From Rutidosis leptorrhynchoides (lineage: Eukaryota; Streptophyta; Magnoliopsida; Asterales; Asteraceae): DNA of 64,000 nt. The translations under genes were made by a program, and so were the position numbers. Positions 1 to 13,000 of the stretch are shown here, one piece after another; position 1 is the stretch's first letter, and each line of letters starts with the position of its first letter. A model generated the notes under the pieces. That model was not told the DNA's origin. It did no database searches and was given only the letters and a program-made list of their open reading frames with translations. The stretch spans positions 315,008,501-315,072,500 of the forward strand of contig NC_092335.1 in NCBI RefSeq assembly GCF_046630445.1, read 5' to 3'.

Positions 1-222
1 AACGTCCTTCTTAAGATTCGGCCACCAATACTGTTCTTTAAGATCGTGGTACATCTTGCCCGCTCCAGGATGAATTGAATATCTCGATTTGTGTGCTTCA
101 TCAAGTATAAGATTCCGTAGATCTTCATAAAGAGGTACCCAAATTCTTCCGGCATAACATCGAAGTCCAGACTCCCTAACCTCGAATCGAGAGACAAGTA
201 TGTTCAAATGTTCGTGAGATAT
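1..222 (-). mobile_element. G3 integrase start (zinc-binding domain)
   Basis: Read on the minus strand, this stretch gives typical gypsy integrase N-terminal text: VPLYEDLRNLILDEAH, then IHPGAGKMYHDLK and YWWPNLKKD. It continues the G3 polyprotein interrupted at 10025. The 5-bp sequence gatat at 218-222 is repeated at 10025-10029 on the far side of the Athila-like element, which proves that the two parts were once contiguous. Confidence 0.85.
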
Positions 223-2052
223 TGATGATGTAGCGTGAGGGTACGAAATAGTATTATTTTTACTAGGAAATACTACAAAATATGACACAAGTTTTATTAA
301 TTTACGGATGGGATATACCTAAATCTTGCTACAACACTATAGGCAGTGTACCTAATCATAGAGTAGTGTAGTTTTTAGTAAGTCCGGTTCGTTCCACAGG
401 GAGCTAGTGATTACATACTATATTTTTATAAAACTATATTTATATAAATATATATATATATATATAAGTAGTAATATTATTATAAAAGGGGGGGTTTTTA
501 CCGTTTAATGACCGGTTTGTCGATTTTATATTTTTAAGCGTAAAGATAAATGACAATAATTAAAGTGCATAAAATAATGACAATAAATAAAATGACAGTA
601 AATAAAAATGCGAGTAATAAAATGACAGTAAATAAAGATACGATGAGAAATATAATAAAAGAATTATGCTTATTTAAACTTCCGTAATCATGATGTTTGA
701 CGTGTTGATTTTAAGTTATTACCATGGGTTAATTGTCCTTTGTCCTGGTTTATTTGATACGTCTATCTGGTTTTTGTCCATAATAGTCCATCGGTCATAA
801 AAATAAAGTGCGAGTATCCTCGTCAAATTACCCTTATACCCGAAGTCAAATATTCCAACTGATTAAGGATTTAAACTGTGACGCAGTTATCACTTCTGTC
901 AACAATTACACCAGTTATCACTGTATGTAATCCACCCCTGTTTTAATTAGTTTATGAATATTAATTCATCCACTTGATCAGAATGAATAATCAATTACCC
1001 AACCCAATTGATTAATTAAATGATTATAACAGATTCCATATGAACATCACTAAATAGGACAACCATAATCATTATTAATTATTAGGTTAATTAATTTGAA
1101 GATAGGTTCGACAGACTCCAATGAGTTGTCACTCAATTAGACAATACCCCCCATCTATTAATAGTCAATAGTTCAATTTCCACAAGTGTCGGTCTTTTGC
1201 CCAAACCTTAATTATGGTCCAAAGTTCAATAACCCCTTCTTAATATTTTAGCCCAACATCACGATTACTTCGGCTCAAATAAGCATAATAATAACTTAGT
1301 TACGATACATTAATGTAAAAAGGTTGAACATAACTTACAATGATTAAAAATAGCGTAGCGTTACACGGACAGAATTTCGACTTACACACTCAAACGATCT
1401 CTATCATAAATTTTATTATTATCATAATTTAAAATTAAAATTAAGATTATTGTTATATCTTATTAAGTTAACATTATGATAGAGATATAGAATATAGATA
1501 TTGATAATTGATATTGATAAATAAGAAAAAGATAGAAAAAGGTGTGTTTTTACATTACGATTACAAAGCCTTTTATAGGCGAATTTAGAAATTGAATTTT
1601 CACTTATGACCCCTGAACTATGCTCAATTAACAACTTTTTATTATTTAATATTATTCTTATTATGAATTATTTAAATATTATATTTTATTCTTGTGCATA
1701 GTTGACTCGTAATTTTTACACCGTTGCGTCGAGCGTTGAGAGTTGACTCTGGTCCCGGTTCCGGATTTTCGAACGTCCTTGCGTATAATTTTATATTTTG
1801 TACTTTGCGTTTTGTAACTTGTACTCTTGTCATTTTTAGACGTTCCTCATCAATAATTTGAACCTTTTTGATTGTATCTTGTACTTTTGAGCTTTTTGGA
1901 CCTTTGTGTCTTCAATTCGTCGTTTTCGCCTTTTGTCTTCGCACTTATTTAAAATAAACGAATATTACTTGAAAATGGAACAATTGCAACTAAAATCTTG
2001 TCTTTCTTGGGGGATTTTGCTATGAAATATATGTTCCTTTTTAGCCTTATCA
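223..2052 (-). repeat. 3' LTR of the Athila-like element
   Basis: 1830 bp, starting TGATGATG and ending CCTTATCA on the plus strand. It is nearly identical to 8200-10024. The purine tract expected before a 3' LTR lies beside it at about 2053-2066 (minus strand AAGTGTGGGGATATTG). Confidence 0.92.
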
Positions 2053-4386
2053 ATATCCCCACACTTGAGCGTTGCTTGTCCTCAAGCAATACAGTCTTGA
2101 AATAATATAATACATCACACGAATCACTTCTTTATTCTTCACACTTTGTACATCAGTGATTTTGATAGAGCGGTATAAACAATGATAGTAACGACATGGT
2201 TAAAGGTGGGTGTGTCATCCACAGTTGCCTTGGGTTTAGGACAACGACACTTGCAATCAAATAGCCGATTTACTTTCGGTTTCCAAAGCAAAGTGCACAT
2301 TTGAAAGGCGGTTTACAGTCCCACATGACTATAAAAATTTAGATCCTTTAAGGAAATTGGATCTTTATGAAAACATTTGATCTTTTGAAAATTCAAGCTA
2401 GATTTTACCCTAGACAAGTTTTCTGATTTGATCCATCATCGGTGTTGCAAAATATATTTGTGGATCAATATTTTGGCTAAAACTTTTAGGTTCGTGTAAT
2501 CCACTGCTATCCCGGTATCGGAAAGTACACATCCAGTTTACTTGTTCCGTATATTATCTTTCGGTAAACTACCGTCCGGTTGTAAAGGAAAGCGATGAAC
2601 AAGAAACTGTTAAGGCAATGTCCCGTGACATGCAGATGATTATGGTCTTTTAACGTGTCGGATGCTAGAACTATCCTTGGTAGGAGCGATAGTAAAGATC
2701 ATCATATGATTTTTCGGTCTGGCACAAGGTCCTGTCTCCGACCATGCTATGCAACCACCGTTCTTACGGTTGACACCCGATTTGGTTCAGGTGACCTAAT
2801 GAATTCCAGGTGAATTCCTAGGATTTTACGTTCAATGGTAATGAACGCATTGAAAATGGGTTTTCAGAAAACAAATCGGTTTGTATTTTTGATCAAAATA
2901 TTTTCTCGTTCAAGCTCGAGTTTAGATATCATTGAATTCCATGAGTTTGAATTCTCAATCTTTAAGGTCAATCTCAAGGATTGAGTAATATCAGTCTTAA
3001 AAGCTGATTTTTAATCTTTAAGGAGATTATCCTTTCTGGGGATCTGATTCATTAGTCTTATCAAGCTAATTTGCACGGTGCCTCCCCATTGTACGAGATA
3101 AATCCTTCTCATGGTTAGGATAAATCTGACCACTTGGCGACCCTGTTTGATGCTGAGGTCCGTGGATTTCCTGCTGATTTTAGAGATGACTTTTTTAGAT
3201 TTTTCGTCAACCTACAGCTGGTCTGGACGACAACTTCTTGACCTAAATCAAGAAGCGCGTGTCTTTTTCGGAAGACTTTACTTCCTTTTAATGATGGAAT
3301 TGATTCATCGTGTAGATCCATATTTCTTTCAAATATATTACAGTAAACCGGGTAAAACTGATTAGTATCATCCAAAACAAAAGTACCTGCAATAATCTTG
3401 TACAAAGATATGTGATAGATAATTTTTAATTGAATAACTTGGTACATTCTCCCCACACTTAGTTTCTTTCTTTGCCTTTTTATTCTCCTTTATTCCATTT
3501 TAAATGAATTCAAGCATTTTAGGTTGTTTCTCAATTTATGTCCTTTCCGAGATAACGATAATTTCGGTATTAACACCTAGTTTTCATCGTTCATAAATAT
3601 GTATAAACATGATTTTGAGTTCATTTAGTTGAAAATTTTTCAAATTTTCACAAAATTTGGCAAATAAACCAAGTATAAACCTGAGAGAATTTATAACCCT
3701 TCCCCACACTTAAGATCATGCAATGCCCTCATTTGCATGAAATCAGACTATAATTTAAATTCATGAGGGTGATTAGCGTAGAAAAGTGATTAAAATACCG
3801 AGTTTGCAAACATATTGTTATTTCACATTTGATTTTTTGCGTCTTGTCAAAATCAGTAGCTTTTGCTGAACTTCATGACAGTCTTTGAAAGTGCGCTGTT
3901 TTACCCTGTTTTGTACATAAGATAAAATACAAACATATATATATATATATATATTTTTGAAGTTTGGTTTATAACCCCACTTTTCAAAAATTTATAAAGT
4001 ATAATATTTTTGGCATACTTTAAATCAATAAAATTAAAAATAATGATAACAAAATTTGTCGTCCCGCCCTCGGGTAAAACAATTTTGGTTCAACGACCTA
4101 ATCTTCAACTCACGACGAATTTTAGAAATCATTTTTTTAACTTAATGAAATAAAGTACATTTTTGTTTTTAAAAAAAAACACACAAAACATAAATTTTAA
4201 AAAGCATATTAATTTAATATAAAACCTACAAAACAAAAAAAAAATTCAGAATGGGGGAAGAAAACTAGTTCTTTAGTGTCTGCTAGCGGAAAAGACCAAT
4301 CGGATTCCATTCTCGGAACTACACGAGAACAGAACAACTAATTCTAGACAGCATTTTCTTTTTAGAACATTTGAATCTCCCCACAC
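2053..4386 (-). other. Non-coding 3' region of the Athila-like element
   Basis: About 2.3 kb between the end of gag-protease and the 3' LTR, where an autonomous Athila element would hold pol. No pol motif is visible in any frame. The only open stretch of note is a 113-codon minus-strand frame at 3115-3456, which I do not recognise. The plus-strand motif ccccacactt recurs at 2057, 3451, 3702 and 4379. Confidence 0.7.
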
Positions 4387-7080
4387 TTAGGTAGCTGTGG
4401 TGTCGAAATTGTGATTAGCTTCATCGTCAATTTCTCTTGGTCCATAATCAACTTGCATATCCGTGACTTTTTCTTTAAGCCATTGGTCGGATTCATGTGT
4501 TATATCCACAATTTCAACTAGCTTCGCCTTTTCTTTAGGCGACAGATTGGATACTAATCGGTTACATAACTTAAAGTTCCCCTTGGTTCTAGCATCGCGA
4601 ATCCGTTTAATAAGTTTCTTCATTGAACTATTAATCACGGGATTATCTAATTTCGTATCAACAACGGGGTTCTTTGTTATCATGTCATCATTAGGTGTTA
4701 CTTCATCTTCCCCACACTTAGGCGTTTTATTATTGTTAAGCACTACCGTTGGAGTTGGTAAAACAACATGGTTCTTACCAATCGTTTTTATTGGTTCAAC
4801 GGTTTTGGTTTGTGGATATTTAGACTTTCGAATCATAAAGGTGATCAATTTCTCATCATTACTAAGTGTCATTCTACCCTTTCTTACATCAAATAACGCC
4901 CCGGTGGACGCTAAGAATGGTCGACCTAAAATTAGAGGAATGTTTGGGTCCTCTTCTATGTCAATGACAATGAATTCGACTAGAAAGGTTAAATTGCCTA
5001 CTTGAATGGGTAGGTTGTCAGCAATTCCAACTGGGTGCTTAATGGTTTGATCAAAGAGTCGAACACTCATATCCGTTGGAGTTAACTCACCTACACCTAA
5101 TCTCTTATATAATAAAAGAGGCATAACACTCACACTTGAACCTAAATCTGCTAGTGCATCATACATGACACAGTCACTAAGTAGACAAGGAACAATAAAT
5201 TCACCCGGATCACCTACCCTAGGTGAAGGATTTGGTGGAACTGTCTTCACCGGGTTTACTTCTACTGTTTTTGTTTCTTGCACTTTTTTATTCTTCTTCT
5301 TCTTCTTTCCAGAGGTATCACAAACTTTATTACTTATTACTTGCTCATACTCAACTCCTTTTCTTGGAAACGGGATGGGTGGTTTGTATGGTGCCACCAC
5401 TGGCTTTACATACTCGGGTGGTGGTGGTGTAACTTCTTCATTGTTACTCTCATCTAAAACCTTCCCATCTTCTGATGCTGGTTTTTCAGAATTTGTTGAA
5501 ACCATATTAACATTTTCATTCCGAGGATTTACTTCAGTATTACTCGGTAGCTTTCCTTGTTTCCTTTCACTCATCAATCTAACAAGAGTACCTACTTGTT
5601 TTTCTAGATTCAAAATAGAAGCTTGTTGAGTTCTAAATGACTGATCAAACCTCTCATTCATTTGAGTTTGAGTTTCAATAAATTGTGTTTGAGATTCAAC
5701 TAGCTTAAATACCACTTCTTCCAGATTTGACTTTTTCTCTTCGGTTTGTTGTGGTGGTTTATACAAGCCAGGTCTTTGTTGATTGAAAGTGTTATTTTGA
5801 GTTGGTTGGTTATTCGTACCTTGTTGGTTGTACGAGTTATTGTTGGTTCCATTTGGATTGTAAAGAATGTTTTGATTTCGATTGAAGTTTAGCCTTGGCG
5901 GTTGATAATTATTCTGATAACTATTTTCCAGCCTTTGGTTCATGTAGACAACATTCTCACGTTGTTCCATCGTTTGTTCAATGTGACAGTCTTTCATTAA
6001 GTGTGGTCCACCGCATTGCTCACAACTGATTCGTATTGCGTGAATATCTTTATTCATCTTTTCCATTCGTCTCTCGAAAGCATCTATTTTTGCGGAAACG
6101 GAATCAAAGTTATGGCTAGAATCGGCTCTAGCCGCTTTAGATGAACGATATATATCTTTCTCTTGGTGCCACTCATGAGAGTGGGAGGCTGTGTTATCAA
6201 TAATTTTGTAAGCTTCAGTTGCGGTTTTCTTCATAATGGAACCACCAGCTGTTATGTCGATGTCTTTTCTTGTAGCAACATTGACACCTTGGTAAAATAT
6301 TTGTACTATTTGATAAGTGTCTAAACCATGTTGAGGACATCCTCTCAACATCCTTCCGAATCTTGTCCATGCCTCATATAATGTTTCATTTGGCTTTTGC
6401 GCGAACGTAACAATTTCTCCTTGAAGTCTCACGGCTTTAGATGCCGGAAAGAATCTTTGAAGAAATTTTTCAACTAAGACATCCCATGTGTCAATCGCCC
6501 CTTCAGGTAACGATTCTAACCAATCTTTGGCTTCTCCCTTTAAAGTCCAGGGAAATAACATGAGATAGATCTGCTCATCTTCCACTTCTCGGATTTTGAA
6601 TAGTGTACAAATTCTTTTAAACGTACGAAGATGTTCGTTGGGATCTTCTTTTGGCGTACCACTATATTGGCACTGATTAGTTACCATATGTAGAATTTGT
6701 CCTTTGATTTCATAATCTGGAGCATTAACTTCTGGCTTAATAATGGCGTGACCTTGGCCCGTGCGTTTAGCTCTCATTCGATCTTCCATACTTAGAGGTT
6801 CCGTTACTTCCATAATTGAATTCGTTGAATACGAATCACTAGAGGACTCTGATTTAACGGTTTGTGGTTCAGGATCTTGGAATTGTCCTTGAATATCCTC
6901 CAGTTTCTTAGTTGTGAAATCGGGTTCAAAAGATGGATTGTCGGAAATTTGAATTGGAGTATTTGTTCGACTGGATGATGATTCTAAAGAAAAATCAACG
7001 GCGACAATATTTGCTAAATGTCTTGATCGAGTTACAGGTGGTGAACGTATAAAAGGTGGTGAACGTCTTGCTCGGTGCAT
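4387..7080 (-). CDS. Athila-type Gag-protease polyprotein, 897 aa, appears whole
   Basis: This retroelement frame encodes the structural capsid protein and an aspartic protease. Residues about 100-300 form the plant retrotransposon gag domain, with WLESLPEGAIDTWD followed by FLQRFFPASKA. A zinc knuckle CEQCGGPHLMKDC lies near residue 355. A long N/Q-rich linker follows. A retropepsin-like domain at about 640-760 has DLGSSVSVMP and, later, ILGRPFLASTGA. The frame ends in a hydrophilic tail with the host-like word LSPKEKAKLVEIV. It is open over its whole length, which is unusual beside the broken frames of the elements around it and fits the very similar LTRs. The usual pol section is not fused to it and does not follow it. 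Confidence 0.85.
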   Translation of the reverse strand: MHRARRSPPFIRSPPVTRSRHLANIVAVDFSLESSSSRTNTPIQISDNPSFEPDFTTKKLEDIQGQFQDPEPQTVKSESSSDSYSTNSIMEVTEPLSMEDRMRAKRTGQGHAIIKPEVNAPDYEIKGQILHMVTNQCQYSGTPKEDPNEHLRTFKRICTLFKIREVEDEQIYLMLFPWTLKGEAKDWLESLPEGAIDTWDVLVEKFLQRFFPASKAVRLQGEIVTFAQKPNETLYEAWTRFGRMLRGCPQHGLDTYQIVQIFYQGVNVATRKDIDITAGGSIMKKTATEAYKIIDNTASHSHEWHQEKDIYRSSKAARADSSHNFDSVSAKIDAFERRMEKMNKDIHAIRISCEQCGGPHLMKDCHIEQTMEQRENVVYMNQRLENSYQNNYQPPRLNFNRNQNILYNPNGTNNNSYNQQGTNNQPTQNNTFNQQRPGLYKPPQQTEEKKSNLEEVVFKLVESQTQFIETQTQMNERFDQSFRTQQASILNLEKQVGTLVRLMSERKQGKLPSNTEVNPRNENVNMVSTNSEKPASEDGKVLDESNNEEVTPPPPEYVKPVVAPYKPPIPFPRKGVEYEQVISNKVCDTSGKKKKKNKKVQETKTVEVNPVKTVPPNPSPRVGDPGEFIVPCLLSDCVMYDALADLGSSVSVMPLLLYKRLGVGELTPTDMSVRLFDQTIKHPVGIADNLPIQVGNLTFLVEFIVIDIEEDPNIPLILGRPFLASTGALFDVRKGRMTLSNDEKLITFMIRKSKYPQTKTVEPIKTIGKNHVVLPTPTVVLNNNKTPKCGEDEVTPNDDMITKNPVVDTKLDNPVINSSMKKLIKRIRDARTKGNFKLCNRLVSNLSPKEKAKLVEIVDITHESDQWLKEKVTDMQVDYGPREIDDEANHNFDTTAT

Positions 7081-8052
7081 TCACTGAATATCCTATTAGT
7101 TTTTAAAAGGAAAGAAAAATTATAATAAGTTATCCAATCAATAGACTTTTCTGATTTTGCCCACGTTTCGAATAGCCAAAAGATGCAGCAGAGGGGCAGG
7201 ATTCGTTTGGTCTCAATATAATTGAGTACTGTTTGGCTCCAATAACCCGGTCCACGTACAAATCCAACTATTACTACGAACCAGAAAATTTTGATGTCTA
7301 TCAATTTAACCACTTAAAATAAATTTTCGTAATTTTAAGAAATTTAGAGAAGAAGTAGAAAAAATTCTAAGTCCTAAAAACTAGAATGGCGAGAAATAAG
7401 AAAGAAATAGATTGCGCGTCGAAAAATGTCGAAAAATAAAAGGTCGAAAAATAGGCGTCGAAAAATAAAAATAAGAAAGTAGCGCGAAAAACGGCGTCGC
7501 AAAATTCTAAAGCACCTAAATCTTAGTCTAAGGAATAAGCACTTAAGGGATTTTACGGCAAACCTAAAAATTCTAGAAATAAAAATAACTATGCAAAACT
7601 AAACTTAATACTAAAAATTGTAACTATAGTCTAAAAATCTAAAGGTAATAAAACTTAAAAAAAAAATTATTATTTATTATTTTTTAAAAAATTTTTTTTT
7701 TTTTTTTAAAAACGAATTTTTTTTTTTACAAATTTTTTTTTTTTTTTTTTTTTTAAAAAAACGAATTTTTTTCTTAAAAAAAACGTTTTTTTTTTTACAA
7801 CTTTTTTTTTTTTTTTTAAAAACGATTTTTTTTTTACAAATTAATAATTTTTTATAATTATTATTTTTTTTCAAAACTTTTTTTTTAATTCATTTACTAT
7901 TCATGAATAGTAAATGAAAAGAAATTAATTAATTTACTATTCACATGAAAGCGACATGATAGAAATTATTAATTACAAGTTACATAATATACCCCTGAAG
8001 TATTTAATAAATACGACTTTTTAAAATTTTACGTATCAAATTTTGATTCTAA

Positions 8053-8150
8053 AATATTATTATATTATTATATTCTATTTCAATATTATTATATTATTAT
8101 ATTCTATTTCAATATTATTATATTATTATATTTTATTTCAATATTATTAT
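8053..8150. repeat. Tandem repeat, 29-bp unit, about 3.4 copies
   Basis: An ATT-rich unit ending in ctatttca is repeated about three and a half times with one or two substitutions. It lies in the leader of the Athila-like element just before the primer site. Confidence 0.8.
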
Positions 8151-8175
8151 AATTAAAAATATAGCGTTTTAGCGC

Positions 8176-8193
8176 TCCCCGGCAGCGGCGCCA
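8176..8193 (-). other. Primer-binding site of the Athila-like element
   Basis: On the minus strand the 18 bases are TGGCGCCGCTGCCGGGGA, a few bases inside the 5' LTR. This is the primer site usual for Athila/Tat elements and fits the 3' end of an Asp-type tRNA. The tRNA assignment is from memory. Confidence 0.75.
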
Positions 8194-8199
8194 AAAACT

Positions 8200-10024
8200 T
8201 GATGATGTAGCGTGAGGGTACGAAATAATATTATTTTTACTAGGAAATACTACAAAATATGACACAAGTTTTATTAATTTACGGATGGGATATACCTAAA
8301 TCTTGCTACAACACTATAGGCAGTGTACCTAATCATAGAGTAGTGTAGTTTTTAGTAAGTCCGGTTCGTTCCACAGGGAGCTAGTGATTACATACTATAT
8401 TTTTATAAAACTATATTTATATAAATATATATATATATAAGTAGTAATATTATTATAAAAGGGGGGTTTTTACCGTTTAATGACCGGTTTGTCGATTTTA
8501 TATTTTTAAGCGTAAAGATAAATGACAATAATTAAAGTGCATAAAATAATGACAATAAATAAAATGACAGTAAATAAAATTGCGAGTAATAAAATGACAG
8601 TAAATAAAGATACGATGAGAAATATAATAAAAGAATTATGCTTATTTAAACTTCCGTAATCATGATGTTTGACGTGTTGATTTTAAGTTATTACCATGGG
8701 TTAATTGTCCTTTGTCCTGGTTTATTTGATACGTCTATCTGGTTTTTGTCCATAATAGTCCATCGGTCATAAAAATAAAGTGCGAGTATCCTCGTCAAAT
8801 TACCCTTATACCCGAAGTCAAATATTCCAACTGATTAAGGATTTAAACTGTGACGCAGTTATCACTTCTGTCAACAATTACACCAGTTATCACTGTATGT
8901 AATCCACCCCTGTTTTAATTAGTTTATGAATATTAATTCATCCACTTGATCAGAATGAATAATCAATTACCCAACCCAATTGATTAATTAAATGATTATA
9001 ACAGATTCCATATGAACATCACTAAATAGGACAACCATAATCATTATTAATTATTAGGTTAATTAATTTGAAGATAGGTTCGACAGACTCCAATGAGTTG
9101 TCACTCAATTAGACAATACCCCCCATCTATTAATAGTCAATAGTTCAATTTCCACAAGTGTCGGTCTTTTGCCCAAACCTTAATTATGGTCCAAAGTTCA
9201 ATAACCCCTTCTTAATATTTTAGCCCAACATCACGATTACTTCGGCTCAAATAAGCATAATAATAACTTAGTTACGATACATTAATGTAAAAAGGTTGAA
9301 CATAACTTACAATGATTAAAAATAGCGTAGCGTTACACGGACAGAATTTCGACTTACACACTCAAACGATCTCTATCATAAATTTTATTATTATCATAAT
9401 TTAAAATTAAAATTAAGATTATTGTTATATCTTATTAAGTTAACATTATGATAGAGATATAGAATATAGATATTGATAATTGATATTGATAAATAAGAAA
9501 AAGATAGAAAAAGGTGTGTTTTTACATTACGATTACAAAGCCTTTTATAGGCGAATTTAGAAATTGAATTTTCACTTATGACCCCTGAACTATGCTCAAT
9601 TAACAACTTTTTATTATTTAATATTATTCTTATTATGAATTATTTAAATATTATATTTTATTCTTGTGCATAGTTGACTCGTAATTTTTACACCGTTGCG
9701 TCGAGCGTTGAGAGTTGACTCTGGTCCCGGTTCCGGATTTTCGAACGTCCTTGCGTACAATTTTATATTTTGTACTTTGCGTTTTGTAACTTGTACTCTT
9801 GTCATTTTTAGACGTTCCTCATCAATAACTTGAACCTTTTTTATTGTATCTTGTACTTTTGAGCTTTTTGGACCTTTGTGTCTTCAATTCGTCGTTTTCG
9901 CCTTTTGTCTTCGCACTTATTTAAAATAAACGAATATTACTTGAAAATGGAACAATTGCAACTAAAATCTTGTCTTTCTTGGGGGATTTTGCTATGAAAT
10001 ATATGTTCCTTTTTAGCCTTATCA
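8200..10024 (-). repeat. 5' LTR of the Athila-like element
   Basis: 1825 bp, TG...CA bounded, about 99.7 percent identical to the 3' LTR by eye. A 70-codon frame present in both LTRs (9394-9606 and 1422-1634) is AT-rich and not recognisable. I do not call it a gene. Confidence 0.92.
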
Positions 10025-13000
10025 GATATGTTCTCCTCCTTGAGAGCCTCATCTTGGGCTACTCTGATATGGCTGTTGAGGTTCGAATGGATGGTGATGT
10101 TCAGAGCCCTAACACGAAGAGGTGATGTCCTCTCCTTTCGGCTTAAAGCGTCAGCTACAACATTGGCCTTGCCAGGGTGATAACGGAGTTCACAATCGTA
10201 GTCGTTGAGCGTCTCGATCCATCGACGCTGTCGCATGTTCAGTTGCTTCTGGTCAAAGATGTGATGGAGACTCTTGTGATCGGTGAAGATAGTGCTCTTA
10301 GTTCCATACAAATAATGTCTCCACAATTTAAGCGCAAAGACAACGGCTCCAAGTTCAAGATCGTGAGTAGTGTAGTTCCGCTCGTGAATCTTCAATTGTC
10401 GGGAGGCATAAGCGATAACCTTTGAGCGTTGCATCAGTACACAACCAAAACCACTCTTCGATGCATCACAATAAACAATAAAGTCGTCACTGCCCTCAGG
10501 AAGTGATAGGATAGGTGCGGTGGTTAACTTCTTCTTCAAAGTTTGAAATGCTGATTCGTGTGTGGGTTCCCTAATGAACTTCTTGCCCTTGTGAGTCAGT
10601 GCGATCAAAGGACGCGCAATCAGAGAGAAACCTTCGATAAACCTTCAGTAATAACCGGCGAGACCTAGAAATTGGCGAATATGAGTCGGAGTAGTGGGGG
10701 TCTCCCACTTGCTGATAGCTTTAATCTTGGCGGGATCAACTTTGATACCCTGGTAGCTCACAACATGACCCAGAAATTGAACTTCCTTCAACCAAAATTC
10801 ACACTTGGAGAATTTGGCGTAAAGTTCCTCTTGTCTCAAGAGTTCAAGTACTAGTCAGAGGTGTTGCTCATGCTCTTCTTCGCTCTTAGAGTAGATGAGG
10901 ATATCATCTATGAAGACGATAACAAACTTATCCAAGTACGGCTTGCAGACACGATTCATGAGATCCATGAACATGGCAGGTGCATTGGTTAATTCGAATG
11001 GCATCACGAGAAACTCATAATGACCATAACGAGTTTTAAATGCAGTTTTCATCACGTCACTTTCCTTCACCCTCAACTGGTGATAACCGGATCGTAAATC
11101 GATCCTTGAGTAAACGCTCGATCCTTGTAGATGATCAAAAAGATCATCAATGCGGGGAAGAGGATACCAATTCTTGATAGTCAATTTGTTGAGTTCACGG
11201 TAGTCGATACACATACGGAAGGATCCATCCTTCTTCTTCACAAACAACACAGGTGCGCCCCAAGGTGAGAAACTTGGTTGGATAAACCCTCGGTCTAGTA
11301 GTTCTTGTAGTTGACTCTGTAATTCTTGCATCTCGGAAGGTGCGAGTTTATAAGGTGCGCGAGCTATAGGTGCAGCTCCTGGCACTAAATCAATCTGAAA
11401 CTCTACTGCTCTCTGCGGCAGCAATCCAGACAATTCCTCTGGGAAGACATCAGAAAATTCGTTCACAATTCGAACGTCGTTCACGCTCTTCACCTCAGTT
11501 TCTACCATTTTTACATGCGCTAGGACAGCAAGACGTCCCTTCTTCATAATCTTTTGTGCTTTCACGCAACTAATGAGGTTCAACTTCGAGGTACATCTCT
11601 CTCCATAGATAACCAGTGGCTCGCCATCTCCTTGTGGTATACGAAGTGCTTTATCTCCACAGATAAAATCGGCCCTTATCTTACTCAACCAATCCATACC
11701 GACGATCACGTCAAAACTTCCCAATTTGATTGTTATCAAATCAATTTCAAAATCTGCACCAGCTATGTTGATAATAGCTCCTCGACTAATGTGGTCAACT
11801 TTTTCAAGTTTACCGTTGGCGACCTCGACAAGCATACTCTATTTTAACGGGACTAACGACCAATTAATCTTATCGCAAAAATGTCTACATACATAACTTC
11901 TATCCGCACCAGTATCAAACAAGACAGAAGCTAAAAGATTGTTGATTTTGAATATACCTGTCACCAAGTTAGGGTTTTCGCGTGCGTCCCTTGCATTAAC
12001 ATTGAAAGCTCTAACGCGCGGTGGTCCGCCGTCTTTTCGCTTGTTTGGACACGCATTTCTGAAATGGCCCGTCTGTCCGCATTCGTAGCACTTCTTCGGT
12101 CCATTGGTGTTCGGCTTCCCATTTAAGGTGGTGACCTTGCAGTCTTTTCCAACATGCCCAGACCGTTGGCACTTCTCGCAGACAACATTGCAATACCCAG
12201 TGTGGTGTTTGTAACACCTCTTGAATTGTGGTAAGGTTCCTTTGTAGTTCGGGTTGGAGTTGGTGTTGTTGTTGGGGTTGGGGTTTCCATCGTTGTTGTT
12301 TCCTCTGAAACCCTCATGTCGTTTCGCCGGGTTCTGTTCATAGTTCCTTCTCCTGTTGTTGTTGTTGTTGTGGTTATCCCATTTGCGCTTCTCACTAGTA
12401 CCCACTTCAGACTTAGTTTTCTCCGGTTCATCGATGGTTATTTGATTCATTAAAGTATGCGCCATGCGCATCGCTTCTGGGAGATTTGGTGGTTTGGACG
12501 AGGTGACGTTTCCCTTAATGCTCTTAGGGAGTCCCCAGAAGTATCTCTCCATTCGCTTGAATTCTGGGGTGACCATTGTCAGACACATCAGGGCTAGTTC
12601 CAAAAATCTCCTATTGTAACCATCAAGGTCGTTCCCAACGGCCTTTAACTGCATGAATTCCATTTCCATCTTTTGTATCTCGGTTCTCGGACAATACTCC
12701 TCAATCATGGCACACTTAAATTCTTCCCATGGCGTAGCATACGCCTCATCAATGCCTTGTGCCTGTGCCATTGTGTTCCACCATGTGAGCGCGCCGTCAG
12801 ATAGCGTGCAAGAAGAAAATTTGGTTTTGCTGTCCTCCGAACAGTTGCTAACTCAGAATACTGATTCAAGTTTCTCGAACCATCTGGTGAGACCAACCGG
12901 TCCCTCAGTGCCGCTGAAGTTATGTGATTTACAGCTCTGGAATTCCTTGTAAGTACACCCATTTCGAATGGGTTGAATAACCGGTGGTGGTGGCGGTGGC

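Larger units (their letters stand above)
7081..8199 (-). other. Leader of the Athila-like element
   Basis: About 1.1 kb between the primer site and gag, non-coding. It holds homopolymer T runs interrupted by short A/C islands at 7677-7874, a short recurring gtcgaaaaata word near 7420-7475, and a tandem repeat near the LTR. The 65-codon lysine-rich frame across the T runs is a product of low complexity. Confidence 0.75.
223..10024 (-). mobile_element. Athila-like Ty3/gypsy element, gag-protease only, with both LTRs
   Basis: A complete insertion of 9.8 kb flanked by the 5-bp target duplication gatat (218-222 and 10025-10029). It runs on the minus strand: 5' LTR 8200-10024, primer site 8176-8193, leader, a whole gag-protease frame (4387-7080), a long non-coding 3' part, a purine tract next to the 3' LTR, and the 3' LTR 223-2052. 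There is no trace of reverse transcriptase, RNase H or integrase, so it would depend on a relative for movement. Gag and protease text resemble the Athila/Tat branch. The LTRs differ by about five substitutions plus two repeat-length changes. That is roughly 0.1 million years if a rate of about 1.3e-8 per site per year applies. Confidence 0.9.

Noticed and set aside
5165-5629. 154-codon plus-strand frame opposite the Athila-type gag-protease
   Set aside because: Shadow of the intact minus-strand frame.
7677-7874. 65-codon lysine-rich minus-strand frame
   Set aside because: A by-product of T homopolymer runs in the Athila-like leader.
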